A stretch of 64,000 bases of DNA from Clusia tigrina (Eukaryota > Arthropoda > Insecta > Diptera > Clusiidae), in the NCBI GenBank assembly GCA_920105625.2, contig OV050030.1, positions 165,701,860 to 165,765,859 of the forward strand. The letters run 5' to 3'. The notes under the pieces were generated by a model, which was not told the origin of the DNA, did not search any database, and worked only from the letters and a program-made list of their open reading frames with translations. Position numbers and translations under genes: made by a program. Shown piece after piece: positions 30,721 to 43,326 of this stretch. Positions within the stretch are counted from its first letter, which is position 1, and each line of letters begins with the position of its first letter.

Positions 30721-32221
30721 TTAGTTTCGTATAAAACCTTTGTGTATAATTTTTCCATTCTCTATAACTACCGTAGAGTGTCTGTCTTCTTTTACCACTT
30801 TCTTTTTAAATCTATTACTAATTTTAGTGTCAAATCTTTTGTTCTGTCTAGTATAAATTATTTCTCCTGGTAAATATTGTTTTAATTCATGCTTGTCTTG
30901 GTTATGATATTGTAAGACATTTTGTTGTTTCTGAACAAGTTTTTCGAAATTACTAAGTCCCGATTTTCATAATATTCCGGTGTTCGTCCAAAAAAATGGG
31001 TCCATCGGTTTGTTCTTGTCACTGAATGTATTGAGTGATTGTATTGAGACACTGAGCGTTCTAGTAGTTCTTCGAAATTACTCTGTATTCTGTCTTCTTT
31101 AAGACAACGCATTATTTTAACAACAGTTGAGTGGTCGTTGGCCGTTAGCTTGGCTTCGATATGGAGGTGTCATGTAAACGTCAATCGTTCATCATAAATT
31201 TCATTGAATTTGAATTGAGGAATGGCTCATTATCAATGACTAAGGACTTTGGCACGCGAAAAAATAATATTAAGTCTCTCAGAGGTCGTCGTACATCTTC
31301 TATTGCTCTACTCTTTAAAATTTTAGTCTGGACATATTTTGTAAATTTATCAATTGCTGTCATTATGATATTTCCTTCTGTTAAAAATATGTCAATGTGT
31401 ACGGTTTGTCCTGGGAAAGTAGGAAGTGGAGTCCCATTTATCTTTGGTTGATTAAAATACTGATCGCATTTGTTCTCTTTACATGTCGTACAAATTGAAG
31501 TCACCCTTTTGATCAAAATTGCCATTCCTGGGAAATAGTTCTTCTCAAGAATTTGTATTTTATTTTCTGTCATGTTTCGATATGCGCGGGTATGTTCTTC
31601 TAAGATAATATTTTCCTGTTCTTGTTCATTAATGATGTCCTCTGCAAACTTTTGAGTGTATCTGATTTTATAGTTATAAAAATGAAGTGGATAGAAATTT
31701 TGTATAATGCCCATAATTCGTTCTTCTGGATGAATACCGTTTATAACGCATGAATTGAGGTATTTTTTAGGGTGAGATATGAGTTTTTCTTCTATCATGT
31801 GCGGTTCCGTAATTATATGTATATGGATGGTTGGAAATATGATCTTTAATTGATAGGTTGAAGTCTCTCAGTGTTTAATAAAAGTTTGTTTCCTAAAGAC
31901 GTTGATTGGTACTTCTACACATGGTATTCAATTTTGGTTAGCACTTTCATCGCTGTGGACAGTAGGCGTGAGTGAGTTGGGTTCAATAGGTATGCTTGAC
32001 CAGGTATCTACGACGATATTTGCTCTTCCGGTTTTATAAAACAGTTCATAGTTATATTCCTCTAAAATGGCTTTCCACCTTTTCATTTTACTAATTGTAT
32101 TTTATGTACTTAAGGCTTATGTTAGTGGTTGGCGATCCGTGAGTATTTTTACATTTTTCGAGCCATATAAATAGTCTCTTAATGAATTTAATAACCAAAT
32201 GATGGCGAGCATTTCTTTCTC
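30721..32221 (-). pseudogene. gypsy-B RNase H end and integrase
   Basis: The block next to the jockey insertion (about 32050-32221) is RNase H. Integrase follows from about 31798: zinc region EHTRAYRNMTENKIQI, ICTTCKENKCD, core Asp in TVHIDIFLT and VIDNEPFLNS, then a broken segment near 31120-31190 containing the Glu region, and a C-terminal basic tail ending at TAA 30721-30723. Same lineage as gypsy-A but clearly a different family, with only about half of residues shared by eye. Several frameshifts. Confidence 0.9.
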
Positions 32222-32469
32222 ATTAGTCACGTTCTTTCTCATTAAAACGTGTCGCGAGCAGACGTGTTCTCCGCGGCTCTAAGCTTTAACCACGAAAAAG
32301 AACTAAAAAAACGAAAACAAAAATTAAAAACAAAAAAAAAACATCATCAGAAACAAAAAAAAATCAAAAACTCTCTACCCGGCTAACAAAAAGTACTAAT
32401 AAATATAACTACATACAACAAGGAACAAAATAAAAAAAAAATCGCGAAAATCTGACCTGTAAACATTAC

Positions 32470-34036
32470 ATGTTGCGGTCGCCACCCGCGCGTTCAGCTA
32501 GTGCAGCAACGGCAACGAAGACAACCGATGTGCAAACACAACAAAACAATAACAACAGCGTGAAAATAAATAAAAACAGTTGCGATCTCTCGCCAAGTGA
32601 AATTAATACACTTATAGCGCAATTCGACAGCAGCGGTAGGCAGCGCAGTTTTTCAGTGTCTGACTGCTCCCATAAACAGCTCTCCCTCTCTGGCTCTGCT
32701 AACGCTGGCTCTCAGCTTGAGCACATTACAGTAAGTAACGACTGCTGCAAAAACGTAAGTACGCTTATTGTTGGCTCTGGGTCGGTAAACACTTTGCCGT
32801 GGAGTATGCAAAGCAACTCTCTCTCACCATTAGAACCTCTCAACATGCATGCTACAGTCAACCAAGGAAAAGGTTCGGCAATACAGACTGGTATGGACCG
32901 CTATATTGTGGTTAAGCGCAAGTTGAGTCCTCAAAAATTGTCTCAAAAATCGGCAAAGCAGATTAAATCTAATGATTCTGCTACTGAAAAGAATCCACTC
33001 GCTTCTAACAGGTTTGCACCTCTTGCAAATGCCGAAGACAATTCTACCCAGAAAGTGCTAAAAGAGGTAAAGCCCCCACCAATTTATTTAAGGGAGCGCA
33101 ATTCTAACGCTCTCGTAAATACTCTAACTACTCTAATTGGTGCTAAAAACTTTCATGTTGTCCCAATACTAAAAGGCAAAATACATGAAACCAAAATTCA
33201 AGTATATATCGAATCAAGCTATCGCAAAGTCGTCAATCTCTTTGACACAGAGAAAAAAAAACTATTACACCTACCAACTTAAAAGTAGCAAAGGCATTGT
33301 TGTTGTCCTTAGAGGAATCGAAGCTGACGTAGATGTCAACGAAATAAGAGAAGCCCTATCCCAAGAGGGTTATACAGCAAACTCTGTGTTTAACATACGC
33401 AATAAAGATAAGATTCCACTGCCGCTCTTTCGCGTTGAGCTACAGCCAGTCGACTCGAACCTCAGAAAAGGCGAATCACACCCGATCTACAACCTTCGCT
33501 ATCTTCTACATAGAAAAATCTCTGTAGAAGAACCCCACAAGCGAATTGGACCAGTTCAATGCCTGAACTGCCAAGAATTTGGGCACACTAGAAAATACTG
33601 TACACTTCCCAGTGTATGTGTCGTTTGTGGTGATCTCCACATGTCACAAAACTGCACAAAGCCCAAAGACGACTCCAGTGTCAAAAAATGCAGCAACTGT
33701 GGTGAAAATCACACTGCAAACTACAGAGGCTGCACTGTATACGCTCATATAAAAAAGAAATTTGCACCTCAGCCAAAACAAGTTAAAACTGTTCCTCCCG
33801 TAACAGTTTTGCGCGAAATCTCTGCCCGTGAAGCACAGCCTTCAAGTATATCTTACGCAAATATTCTCAAAGGCACCCCACCAGTAAACCCAAAAAATGA
33901 TGAGAGTACTCTTGAAAAGACTTTACAAGAGTTCATCGCAAATATGACGCAATTTATGTACTCAATGCAAAGTATGATGCAAGACATGATACGTAATCAG
34001 AACATGCTTTTGCAATCCCTATTAACTAAACCATGA
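32470..34036 (+). pseudogene. jockey ORF1 (gag-like nucleic acid-binding protein), one frameshift
   Basis: ATG 32470 (MLRSPPARSASAATATKTTD). A Ser/Asn/Gln-rich N-terminus, then the conserved jockey gag core (KGIVVVLRGIEADVDVNEIR, PIYNLRYLLHRKISVEEP), then three CCHC zinc knuckles: CLNCQEFGHTRKYC, CVVCGDLHMSQNC, CSNCGENHTANYRGC. A one-base change in the A run at 33252-33260 splits it into 32470-33282 and a frame running to 34036. It packages RNA and directs it to the nucleus. The stop overlaps the ORF2 start (ATGA). Confidence 0.93.
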
Positions 34037-36689
34037 ACGCACTGAAAATCTGTCATTGGAATGCAAATGGCATAAGTCAGCACAAAAATGAGCTCAAACT
34101 ATTTCTCAACGATAACTCAATAGATTTGATGCTAATTTCTGAAACTCACCTTACTCAGAAAAACTGTTTCCAGATAGCGGGATACAAAGTTTATGACACC
34201 AAACACCCCGGTGGCAAAGCACGTGGTGGTACAGCTATTCTGATCAAGAATAGAATAAAGCATTTCCCATTGCAAGGATACTGTACCGATTATCTACAAG
34301 CGACGACTATTCAGCTCGAAGAATACGTCAAAGGCTTGACAGTATCATCCATCTATTGCCCACCCAGGTTTAATATAGATGAGCAGCAGTACAAACAATT
34401 CTTTAGTACTCTCGATGCTAAGTTCATTGCTGCTGGAGACTTTAATGCAAAGCATACTCATTGGGGCTCACGTTTAGTAACTCCCAAAGGCAGAAAACTC
34501 TTCTCTGCGATAAATGCTCTTGGTCTTAATGTCTTGTCCAATGGCCTACATACTGGCCATCCGACAAACAGAAGATTCCAGATCTTATTGACTTCGCCAT
34601 CACTAGAGGTATAAATAATGTACACTCTCTTGTGCATTCCTCTCTGGAGCTGTCCTCTGATCACACTCCCACAATAATAACTATCTTTTCTGAAAACTCC
34701 TATCAGAAAAACGTGAGTGGTAGTTTCGACTACAAGAATACAGACTGGCTTAAATATAAGATGTTCATAAGTTCACATCTTGAAATAAAGACTTCCCTAA
34801 AGTCTGAGCAGGAAATAAACTCCGCTATTTTCAATTTCACTCAATTGCTATCCCAATCAGTAAAAATTGCTACACCACGTTCTAAAGCTCAAACCCGACA
34901 AGAGTGTACTCCCCAAGACATCCTGAAGCTCCTCTCCGAAAAAAGATCTCTTAGGAGAGAATGGCAATTGCAGAGATCACCTTCTCTGAAGAAGAAACTG
35001 AATGAATGTACTAAAAAACTGCATCACCTTCTAAAAGAAAAGGAAACCTCCGAGTTTCACGAGTTTGTAGAGACCCTCTGTCCTACAGAAGCCTCAAGCT
35101 ATTCTCTATGGCGAACGACCAAAAACTCGAAAAAACCCATTCAAATGGAGTCACCAATACGCCTTCCCAACGGCAACTGGGCAAGAAGTGATGCAGAAAA
35201 GGGAATAGCATTCGCAAATCATTTGGAGCAAGTTTTCACCCCTAATCTTGCTAGTTCCGTCCGTTCTCTAAAGGCGGTTGATGCTATCCCTAGCGTCAAT
35301 GGTATCTCGATTGCCAAAAAGGAGCTGACAAACGCTATCAAACAACTCAATGCCAAAAAATCTCCAGGGCGTGATCTGATTACGGGCCAAATGATAAAAG
35401 AGCTCCCAGCAATAGCCACAATGCATCTCTTGCATATATTAAATGCTATAATACGCACTGGATTCTTTCCTTACTCATGGAAAATTTCTCAAAATATCAT
35501 GATTCCCAAAGCTGGAAAGGACCCAACAAGCGTCTCTTCCTACAGACCAATTAGTCTGCTATCAATTTTTTCAAAACTCTTTGAAAGTTTGTTAATAAAG
35601 CGTATTAAAGACGTTGTCAAACAGTCTAATGTTATACCAAACCACCAGTTTGGGTTTAGAGAAAAACACAGTACTATCGAACAAGTTCATCGCATTGTAA
35701 ACACTATACAAGAAACGTTCGAAAAGAAGCAATACTGTTCCGCAGTTTTTCTCGACATCACTCAGGCATTTGATAGGGTCTGGCACGAAGGAATCTTGCA
35801 CAAACTGAAATGTATGTTACCTCTTAACATCTACACATTGCTCGAAAGCTATCTCTCAGGTAGACGCTTTGTGGTGAAACAAAAAAGCTTCATCTCAGTT
35901 GAATACCCTATACAAGCTGGAGTACCGCAAGGCAGCGTATTAGGCCCCCTGCTCTATACGTTGTTCACTGCAGATATGCCAACATACGGCAAGACTATCA
36001 CCTATACTTTTGCCGATGACACAGCCATATTGTGTACTCACACAAATCCGAAAGAGGCGTCAAAACTTCTCCAAGTACACGTCAACATGCTTCAGGAATG
36101 GCTTGACCACTGGAGAATCAAAGTCAATGAGTCGAAATGCGTTCATGTCACATTCACTCTATGCAGGAGTGCTTGCCCCCCTGTGCAAATTAACACCAAG
36201 CCGATCCCTCAGGCGACAGAAACTAAATATCTAGGAATGTATTTAGATCGTAGACTTACTTGGGCAAAGCATATAAGTGCAAAAATTACTCAAATTAAAC
36301 TCAAAATAAATGAGCTAAACTGGCTTTTGAACAGGCAGTCCAAGCTCAAACTGGACTTTAAAGTTCTACTCTATAAAGTAATTATCAAGCCTATATGGAC
36401 CTACGGTATCCAACTCTGGGGTACTGCTTCACCCTCAAATGTCGAAAAGCTGCAAAAAGCCCAATCGAAAATTCTTCGAATGATTACCAATGCTCCTTGG
36501 TACATCAAAAACATTAACATCCACAGAGATTTACATATCCCGTATGTAACTAAAGAAGTTTCCCGACTTGCTGAATCTTACTTAGCAAAGCTAGACAAGC
36601 ATCCCAATGCATTAGCGAGGCGCCTACTACAGCATCAAGGACACACCCGCCTGAAAAGGATGGACGTGCTGCGCTTAGCAACAAATTAG
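34033..36689 (+). pseudogene. jockey ORF2 (endonuclease-reverse transcriptase), one frameshift
   Basis: ATG 34033 overlaps the ORF1 stop (ATGA), a termination-reinitiation arrangement. N-terminal APE-type endonuclease: CHWNANGISQH, LISETHL, AAGDFNAKHTHWGS, and SSDHTPTI after the frameshift. RT domain: KLPKAGKDP-type region (IPKAGKDPTSVSSYRPISLL), FLDITQAFDRVWH, AGVPQGSVLGPLLY, catalytic TFADDTAI. C-terminal tail NAPWYIKN, stop 36687-36689. A single missing base near 34575 splits the endonuclease. Otherwise open over more than 2 kb. Confidence 0.95.
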
Positions 36690-36878
36690 ATTTTAAGCTT
36701 ATTCATTACGCTATTATTTAAGTATTGCGCTACTTCTTGTCATATACAATAACTCCTTAAAGCATTGGCACTGGGAGGTTGGTAATGATTGAAATGAATT
36801 TAAAAGTGAAATGTTAAATATACATACTATGAAGATTTATTGTTAGTTCTAAGATATTTTAGAAGATTCAATAAAATA

Positions 36879-36920
<42 letters not shown>

Positions 36921-36928
36921 AGTCACGT

Positions 36929-37880
36929 AATTTTCTTCCGTTCCAGAGAGCGTCCTTGAAATGAATGCGATTGGTCTTATTATCTTATGACAGAACAGCA
37001 GCGATTGCATAATCAAAGTTTTTTTCAAAATTTGGATGGGACCGAATGACTTCCTTGGATGTTAATGAACTTTTAATTGCATTAAAAGAGTCAATGGCAG
37101 CATTATCGAAACTAAACGGTTTATTCTTCGAAGCATTTTTTGTAACACGTCCCGCTTCGCCGCTTAGCGTGCTTGTCAATGGTTTGGATATTTTGTCATG
37201 ATCCCTTATAAATATGCGGTAATAACCTGACATACCCAGAAATAAGCGAAGTTCTTTCAGAGTCTTAGGTACTGGAATTTTAACTATTGCATATCCCTTT
37301 TGCTGTTTTTTTGTATTCCGTCCATTCGTACTACATATCTCAGAAATTCGACTGCCTTCTGTAAAAACTCACAAATATCTAACTGTATTCTCATATTTGC
37401 AGATTCCAGTCTTCTAAATATTCTTTCTAAATTTTCAAAATGCTGTTCTTCACTTTTCCCGAATATAATAATATCGTCTATGTAGTCTAAGGCTGTTTGC
37501 AAGATGGAGGGAGCATTTTTTAGCCCAAAAGGCAGACGGACGAACTCAAATTTTCCATTATTTGTGGAAAATGCAGTCTTCTCGATATCGGACTCCTTTA
37601 GAGGAATTTTTCCCGAGGTTAGAAAGGACTTCATTTATTTCTGGGATTTGATATCTATCTGCGATGGTAACAGTGTTATGCTTACGGTAATCAATTACCA
37701 TACGAAACTTATTCCCACCAGATGCGTCCAATTTTTTTGGAACATTCCAAAGAGGTGAATTATACGGTGATTTTGGTGGTCTTATGATTCCATCTGCGAG
37801 GAGTTCTTCGATTTGATTTACGTTCTTCTTGTAACGCCGTGAGGTACGGATATGAATTCGAATAGTAATGCTATTAATGT
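36929..37880 (-). pseudogene. gypsy-B reverse transcriptase and start of RNase H
   Basis: Blocks LKEIRLPFGLKNAP-type (FEFVRLPFGLKNAPSILQ), YIDDIIIFGKSE and ANMRIQLDICEFLQ at 37284-37634, and SGYYRIFIRDHDKISKPLT at 36985-37233. About a dozen residues are missing between FGLKNAPS and YIDDII, a deletion inside the palm. Frameshifts and stops separate the blocks. Joined in order to the integrase part at 30721-32221 across the jockey. Confidence 0.9.
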
Positions 37881-37890
37881 CCTGTGTAGC

Positions 37891-38215
37891 CTATTTTTTA
37901 AGAGGTATTTTTAGATTTGGAAAAATGGTCATATAGCTTTTGTATGTGTGATTCGTTGCTTTTAGTTGTCTCAGCGTATCATTGCCTATGATACCATGAA
38001 AAGTTTTTAGCGTAAGTGAAATGAAGAATTTTAGTTTTTCTGTTTCCGCTCCGAAGATATTTACAAACGTATAGTGAGTTATTTTAATGTTTCCAGCAAC
38101 TGAATTTACGAAAAAGAATTTTTCGTTAGCGATAGGATTTCTGATTCGCATGGACTGAATATAGATTTTATTCGAACCTGTGTCTATTAGTATTTTGAGA
38201 ATATCTCAGTGAAGA
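37891..38215 (-). pseudogene. gypsy-B aspartic protease
   Basis: The active-site region lies near 38165-38205 in a broken frame (ILIDTGSNKI-type). The rest is 37891-38151 with KTFHGIIGNDTLRQL, homologous to the DAILGNDTLREL of gypsy-A. Degenerate. Confidence 0.75.
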
Positions 38216-38219
38216 TTTC

Positions 38220-39491
38220 CCTAATCTAAAAAATAGAAATTATCAATATCCTCCGCTTCGAAGATTTCATTCTCATCATAATGTTCTTGGTAATTTCCGG
38301 GATATTCTGTAGAATTTTCCTCTGTTTCTTCAGGTAGACTTCCATTAATGTGGAAATATCTTTGCATTTTATTTGGACTGTAGACTTTCTGTGAAGCAAG
38401 GCGTTTTTGGGGGAATTGACTGGGCTGTTGACAAGGTCTGTTTTGATAATTGACCTGACGCGTCTGAATAGTGGAGTCAATCCCCATATATTGTATGCTG
38501 GCTAGTTGTTACGCTGATATTTCGGCTGGTTATTGAATTGCAGTTGGTTATTAAATCTCGATTGGTTGTTTAATCTTGGTCGGAATGAATTATAAATAAT
38601 TTGTATAATTAGGACGCTGAAATTGCATAGAATGTTGGGGTCGGGAAAGATCGTGATTCGAAATGGTTGAGGAAAATGTGCTAACTCTGGATAAAATCTG
38701 CTGTCCGGTGTTTGCAAGGAAGAGCAATTTTGTGTCGGGGGTCTAGATGGCGTTGTTATATTATGAACCTTCTTAAAACTGTTGTAATCATATTGTCCAA
38801 TTTTTTACACAAATGTAGGGCTTGTGGTAAAGTTGAGGGTTCCCTAATACTAAGTAATCGCGGTAGGTCAATGTCCCTAAATAAATGTGTATATTGCTTT
38901 ATCTCTATATAAATTGGTCATTGCTCGAATTGCATATTCCAAAATATCCAACCTTATCTAGAATTAGTGATAAATGCTGATAAATTTTTTAGTAAAAGTT
39001 GGTAATGGTATTGTTATATTGTGTCAACATAGTCATTTGGCACTCTGAGTACCAATGTCCCATTTATAAGAATAATGCATCATTAGACATTTTTTTTCTA
39101 ATCGAGGAGAGTCCTGTATGACTCAAGTGCCATATCTGCTTCGCGCACAATTTTGTGACGAATCGTATGAAGGGTAATATTATTATGTACCCTTCATATG
39201 ATCGTACATCGTGAAAGTACGGCCAACTGTCTTTCGCCAAGAATTAAACTCTTCTACTTTCCTTGACAAGTCTCGTAAGCACTTTACGATATCTGGTACG
39301 CTGTCTACTTCATTATTATAATTTATTGGATTGTCGCTGTCATAATTTTCTGTTAAGGGATTATTAACATTTTTTATTGTAGCTATTACCATATCGATTA
39401 TCTGCTTAGCTAAATTTGGAACCATTATGGTTGGTATAGGAAGTCTGGAGGATGTGCTGGAAGTGCGATCGGTTAAATTTACATTTTGCAA
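38220..39491 (-). pseudogene. gypsy-B gag
   Basis: From 39491 (MQNVNLTDRTSSTSSRLPIP) with VPDIVKCLRDLSRKVEEFNS and WRKTVGRTFTMYDHM, matching the gypsy-A gag core. The middle (38900-39180) is recognisable only in short blocks. The C-terminal part (38220-38720) is rich in Asn, Gln, Phe and Arg (LNNQSRFNNQLQFNNQPKYQ) and ends in an acidic segment before protease. Many frameshifts. Confidence 0.82.
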
Positions 39492-40034
39492 TTTTTATTG
39501 ACTACCCTTTAGTATGCCATCCAGCATTATAACTGTTTCAGTTTCTTAAAATCTAATAACTCTACAATTTACTTAAATTAACACAATAATAATGTAGTAA
39601 CACAAAAACCTTCTGCAATTTTTTTAAATTGTGTAATATTTTTTCTTTATTTGGCTTACGCAAAGTAAAGAAATATTTTATTGTTCTTTTTAATTAGCTT
39701 CTTTTGCGCTGATCCGTTACTGCTTTGCTACTGGTGCTGCCACTCTCCTTGGCGCGTTTTCACTTTTGATTTTTTTTCTTTATTGTCTACTTTTGGAGTG
39801 ATTTCGTTCGAGATTTTGTTCTATTTTATTTTTCAGCACTTAAATTTATTTTGATTTTTCTCTTAAAATTATCACGCTGAGGTGGTTGTCTAGCTTTCAT
39901 GAATAATTCGTCTGTTGATCCTTTTCCAACGACTTCGCCTGTCACTGATATAGCTACATATCAGTTGATATTAACTTTGCGCCAGTTGGTGTTGAAACTT
40001 ATGCATTAACCGCCTTTGCAACATCTTAGTATAC
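39492..40034. other. noncoding region upstream of gypsy-B gag
   Basis: No gene. A/T-rich, expected to contain the gypsy-B leader and 5' LTR, but I could not define LTR ends or a primer-binding site. Confidence 0.4.
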
Positions 40035-40146
40035 AGCTACACATAAGTCTTTTTTGTCAATTTCAGTAGAGATTTTATTTATTACTCTGTGCACTTGTTC
40101 CATAGTAGAATGATTACGTCTGAAACCAAATTGGTGATTAGGTATT
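40035..40146 (-). pseudogene. jockey-like RT fragment
   Basis: Minus-strand translation gives PNHQFGFRRNHSTMEQVHRV and a following stretch similar to KKDLCVAVY, matching the NHQFGFREKHSTIEQVHRIV region of the jockey ORF2 at about 35636-35695. It ends exactly where the Polinton terminus at 40147 begins. Confidence 0.8.
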
Positions 40147-40602
40147 AGTAGTTAAACAATGTATGTTCTGGGCCAAAAACGCGTGTATATTCTTATGAAT
40201 GTCCAAATTCACCAAAAACGTCAAATTTATTATTCTACATCGAAATCTTTTAGAGACACCATCTGGCGATGAGTTTTTTGTTGGAAGCTTTTGTGGAAAG
40301 CTGTGTTTTGGTTTGTGTCTTTGCTATGTGGGAGGGGACTTTTTGTGGAAAGCTGTGTTTTGGTTTGTGTGTTTGCTGGAAGGAAAAGTTCACTTTGTTT
40401 GCGCTTTTGATCACCACAAGTTTCTTATAAACTAAAAATTCAACTCACTTTGGTATTTACAGATAAAATGCAGATGCGTTCTGTTTAAATAAAAGCTTAT
40501 TCAACTCGGATGCGCGTTTTCTAATAAAAATGCAGCTGTTTTCTCAAACTCAGCATATAAATAGTTTGCTAATGAGTGAGTTTATATGAGTATTTTATTT
40601 TT
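40147..40602 (+). repeat. Polinton terminal repeat, second copy
   Basis: Starts AGTAGTTAAACAATGTATGT, homologous to 7796, with GGTGAG-like GATGAGTTTTTTGTTGGAAG, tandem GTGTTTTGGTTTGTGT units, two GATAA/CAG(A/C)TG modules (40461, 40522) and a TATA block at 40556-40564. It is cut at about 40602, where an R1-like retrotransposon starts; no Polinton gene follows. Confidence 0.88.
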
Positions 40603-42409
40603 CATTGAAACGAACCGAAGCGATCCCGAAAATAGGACCAAATAAGCACAAGAAGGCCGTTTACTGGTGGATAAAGGAAATTCCTAAACTCAAACGGGTC
40701 TGTCTGCGGTGTAGAAGAAAATACACTAGGGCAAGGCGTGTGGGATCCGCGATTGCGGAAAGAGAAGATCTCCAAGCTACTAGGAAAACCCTCAAAACTG
40801 CTATTCGCACCAGCAAGGAGAAGAAATGGGAGGAGCTCCGAAACGACATAAACAACAATCGATGGGGACTGGGATATAAAGTCGTAATGAAAAAGCTTGG
40901 AGCAAGAGCATCGGTTCCCCAACTAGAAGACCATGCTATGGAAAATATAGTAAACGCTCTATTTCCTATACATGCCTTAAGAGACGAATCGGAAGAGCTG
41001 GTCAAGGAAGTCCCACCTCCTTTCAGGGAAGATGAACTTAAAGCAGCCGCCATAACCGTACAAAGCACCGGGTATCGACAGTATTCCAGCAGAACTCCTA
41101 AAAATAGTATAAAATGGCCATCCCCAAGTACTTCTCGATATGTACAATGCTTGCCTGACAGAAGGAATATTCTCAGACGTATGAAAAAGACAGCGGCTAG
41201 TGCTCATCAGTAAGAGAAAAGGAAACTCCAAATCACCGTCAACATATCAACCACTGTATATGCTAGACACCGCGGGCAAACTTTTGGAGCGACTACTCAA
41301 ACCCCGGATAGCAGCAACTATTGAAAACGCTGGGGGAATTTCCACCCGACAACACGATCTTCGACCAGGAAAGTCCACAATTGGCGCCGTAGAAGATGAC
41401 ATAGAAAGTGTGCTAGCGGCACAGCAAAGAAATGACTACTCCAGGCGAGTGGTACTCCTTGTTACATTAGACGTCAGAAAAGCTTTCAACAGCGCTAGGA
41501 GGGTGGATATTATCGAGGCACTTGAAAATCGTTTTCAGATACCAGCTTATTTGAAGAAGATAATCCGGAGCTAATTTAAAGATCGAATGTTGATATACGA
41601 GACCAAAAATGGCACCCGAACCAGAACCATCACGTCAGGGGCAGCGCAATGGTCCATCCTCGGACCGGACCTTTGGAATATAAGCTACGACGGCATTTTG
41701 CGTATAGAAATGCTAGATGATACTCATCTAGTCGGATACGCAGACGACATTGCGGCTTTCATCACCGCACGCGACTCGGAAGACGCCCAAAGAAAGCTGA
41801 ACCAGGTCATGATCAGAACCCAGAGGTGGCTCGATTCACATGGCTTGAAGTTGGCCACGGAAAAGACGGAACTGCTATTCCCCACGAGAAAGCACATTCC
41901 AATAGAAATCGACTTGAGAGTTTGCTCCGAGACCATCAGGACACAAAAGGTGATAAAGTACCTGGGAATTCAGCTTGAATCCAAGCTCACCTACTGGGCG
42001 CAAATGCAAAATGCGGCGGCGAAGGCAGCACGGGTAATGGCTTCTCTCAGCAGACGAATGGCAAACATTGGAGGACCGACATCCATCAAGAGGAAGCTTC
42101 TGATGATGACAACGCACTCCAGTCTGCTGTATGGTAGCGAATTGCTGGGACCACGTAGATAAATATATGGAAAATGTACTCCAACGGAAAAAGCGGGACC
42201 TGGACACAGGAATAATGTTCTGAGTCCATTAGGGACGAAGTGAGAATCTCCACCTTGAAGGAAGTATAAAAAGGGTTCCAGGATGGGGAGATGTTCTCAA
42301 CGAGAGAGGGGGATGTTTGAGTGAGTGCAATTCTCACATACCAAATCTGTGACGACAGTTTTGATTATGCGACAGGCATTTTTACTCTCTCTACCAAAAA
42401 AAAAATATT
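40603..42409 (+). mobile_element. 5'-truncated R1-clade-like non-LTR retrotransposon
   Basis: Coding for the pre-RT and RT parts of a non-LTR polymerase (next entry), ending in an A run at about 42396-42406. 5' end truncated into the Polinton terminus; the 3' side abuts mitochondrial-derived DNA. No convincing target duplication because the two flanks are different sequences. Confidence 0.8.
40605..42300 (+). pseudogene. R1-like reverse transcriptase fragment
   Basis: Pre-RT region VYWWIKEIPKLKRVCLRCRR and WGLGYKVVMKKLGAR at 40605-40950; RT core from about 41200 with YQPLYMLDTAGKLLERLL, VTLDVRKAFNSA and catalytic GYADDIAAF (41732-41758), then KYLGIQLESKL. Frames change at about 41200, 41575 and 42165. 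The clade call (R1/LOA group) comes from these motifs and the long pre-RT region; endonuclease is missing. Confidence 0.83.
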
Positions 42410-43096
42410 AAAATAGCCTTATTTAAAGCTCAATATTTAAGCTGCAGTGATGATTATTTTAGTCTTAAAATATACTGAATTTATTCTAGTAATTTATAGT
42501 ATATAATTATTTATTTTTACATTGAAAATGTAAAGTTTTTATTAAACTATATACATAGAAGTATAACCATTAAAAAATTAAAGGTTTGAATAATTTATTC
42601 AGTTTTATCATTAATAGTGATATACTTTTGGTTTCAATTAATATAAAATAAAGGTAAATTTACCAACTATTAGGTCGAAACTAATTGCAATATATCACTT
42701 CAAATATATAAATATAAGATTAATTAATTTTTCAATAACTTTTAAAAGCAACTTAAATATTTATTAATTTAACTATAATCCCAATTATTTGAAAATTTAA
42801 TAATAATGATTATAGCTAAAATTAAAGCAATTTCTACATCAAAAACTAAAAAAATTATAGTGATTCAAAAAAATCGTAAGGAAAATGGAAGACGAGAAGA
42901 TGATCTTGGATCAAATCCACATACAAATGGAGAGCTTTTTCTCGATCTAAAAACATTTTTTTTTAAACAATTGAAGCTTAAATTATTATAATTATAGAAA
43001 TTAGTATTAAAATTCTAGTAATAAATATAATTTTAAGTTTTTTTTATATTAATAAAATAAACTTTATGATTGGAAGTCAAATGAAGTTTTTATAAT
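42410..43096 (-). pseudogene. NUMT part 1: mitochondrial trnG (part)-nad3-trnA-R-N-S1-E-F
   Basis: Reading the minus strand: a tRNA-Gly 3' half (TTTGACTTCCAATCATAA at about 43060-43080), nad3, then tRNA-like sequences for Ala, Arg (CAATTAGTTTCGACCTAATA at 42660-42690), Asn (42588-42642) and Glu (TTTACATTTTCAATGTAAA at 42512-42530), and tRNA-Phe on the plus strand (42408-42467). This is the ancestral insect mitochondrial order. Anticodon and stem changes show decay, so none is annotated as a functional tRNA. Confidence 0.93.
42785..43030 (-). pseudogene. nad3: nuclear copy of mitochondrial nad3
   Basis: Minus strand reads [18 protein letters not shown] and VFDVEIALIL, the hallmark of insect NADH dehydrogenase subunit 3 of respiratory complex I. 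A stop replaces a Leu/Trp codon after LRFF and the N-terminal part has stops, so it is a dead nuclear insertion. Confidence 0.93.
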
Positions 43097-43298
43097 TGTT
43101 AACATTGTACAAACTTTCGTTGATTTTATTAACAAGCCACTTTAGAACTAAACTATCAAAAAGTCGTCCACCGGAAGAAGCGCTAGGAAAAGAAAAATAT
43201 TTATAGGATGTAAAACGTCAAAGATGATGACGTGTCACAACGTTTCCAGACCAACATGCATATAGTATTTGAATGAAATAAACAGCTTTTTTTCAACA
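43097..43298 (-). repeat. copia-type LTR (3' LTR)
   Basis: 202 bases, TGTTAACATTGTACAAAC to TTTTTTTCAACA in plus-strand reading. Differs from the other LTR at several positions (for example AACATTGTAC versus AAGATTGTGC), so insertion is not recent. Confidence 0.9.
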
Positions 43299-43326
43299 CT
43301 CTCTCTCAATATGCAGGTTGTCTTAA

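Larger units (their letters stand above)
32233..36917 (+). mobile_element. jockey-type non-LTR retrotransposon, near full length
   Basis: Flanked by an 11-base duplication ATTAGTCACGT (32222-32232 and 36918-36928). It starts with a TTTCTCATTAAAACG/TCGCGAGCAGACGTG segment of the kind found at jockey internal promoters, contains ORF1 and ORF2, and ends in a long poly(A) (about 36882-36917). Only two single-base frameshifts were seen, so it is the youngest-looking large element. It interrupts the RNase H of gypsy-B. Confidence 0.95.

Noticed and set aside
42408..42782. Functional tRNA genes
   Set aside because: The tRNA-like sequences are mitochondrial in type, in mitochondrial order with nad3 and cox3, and several anticodons or stems are altered; they are NUMT debris.
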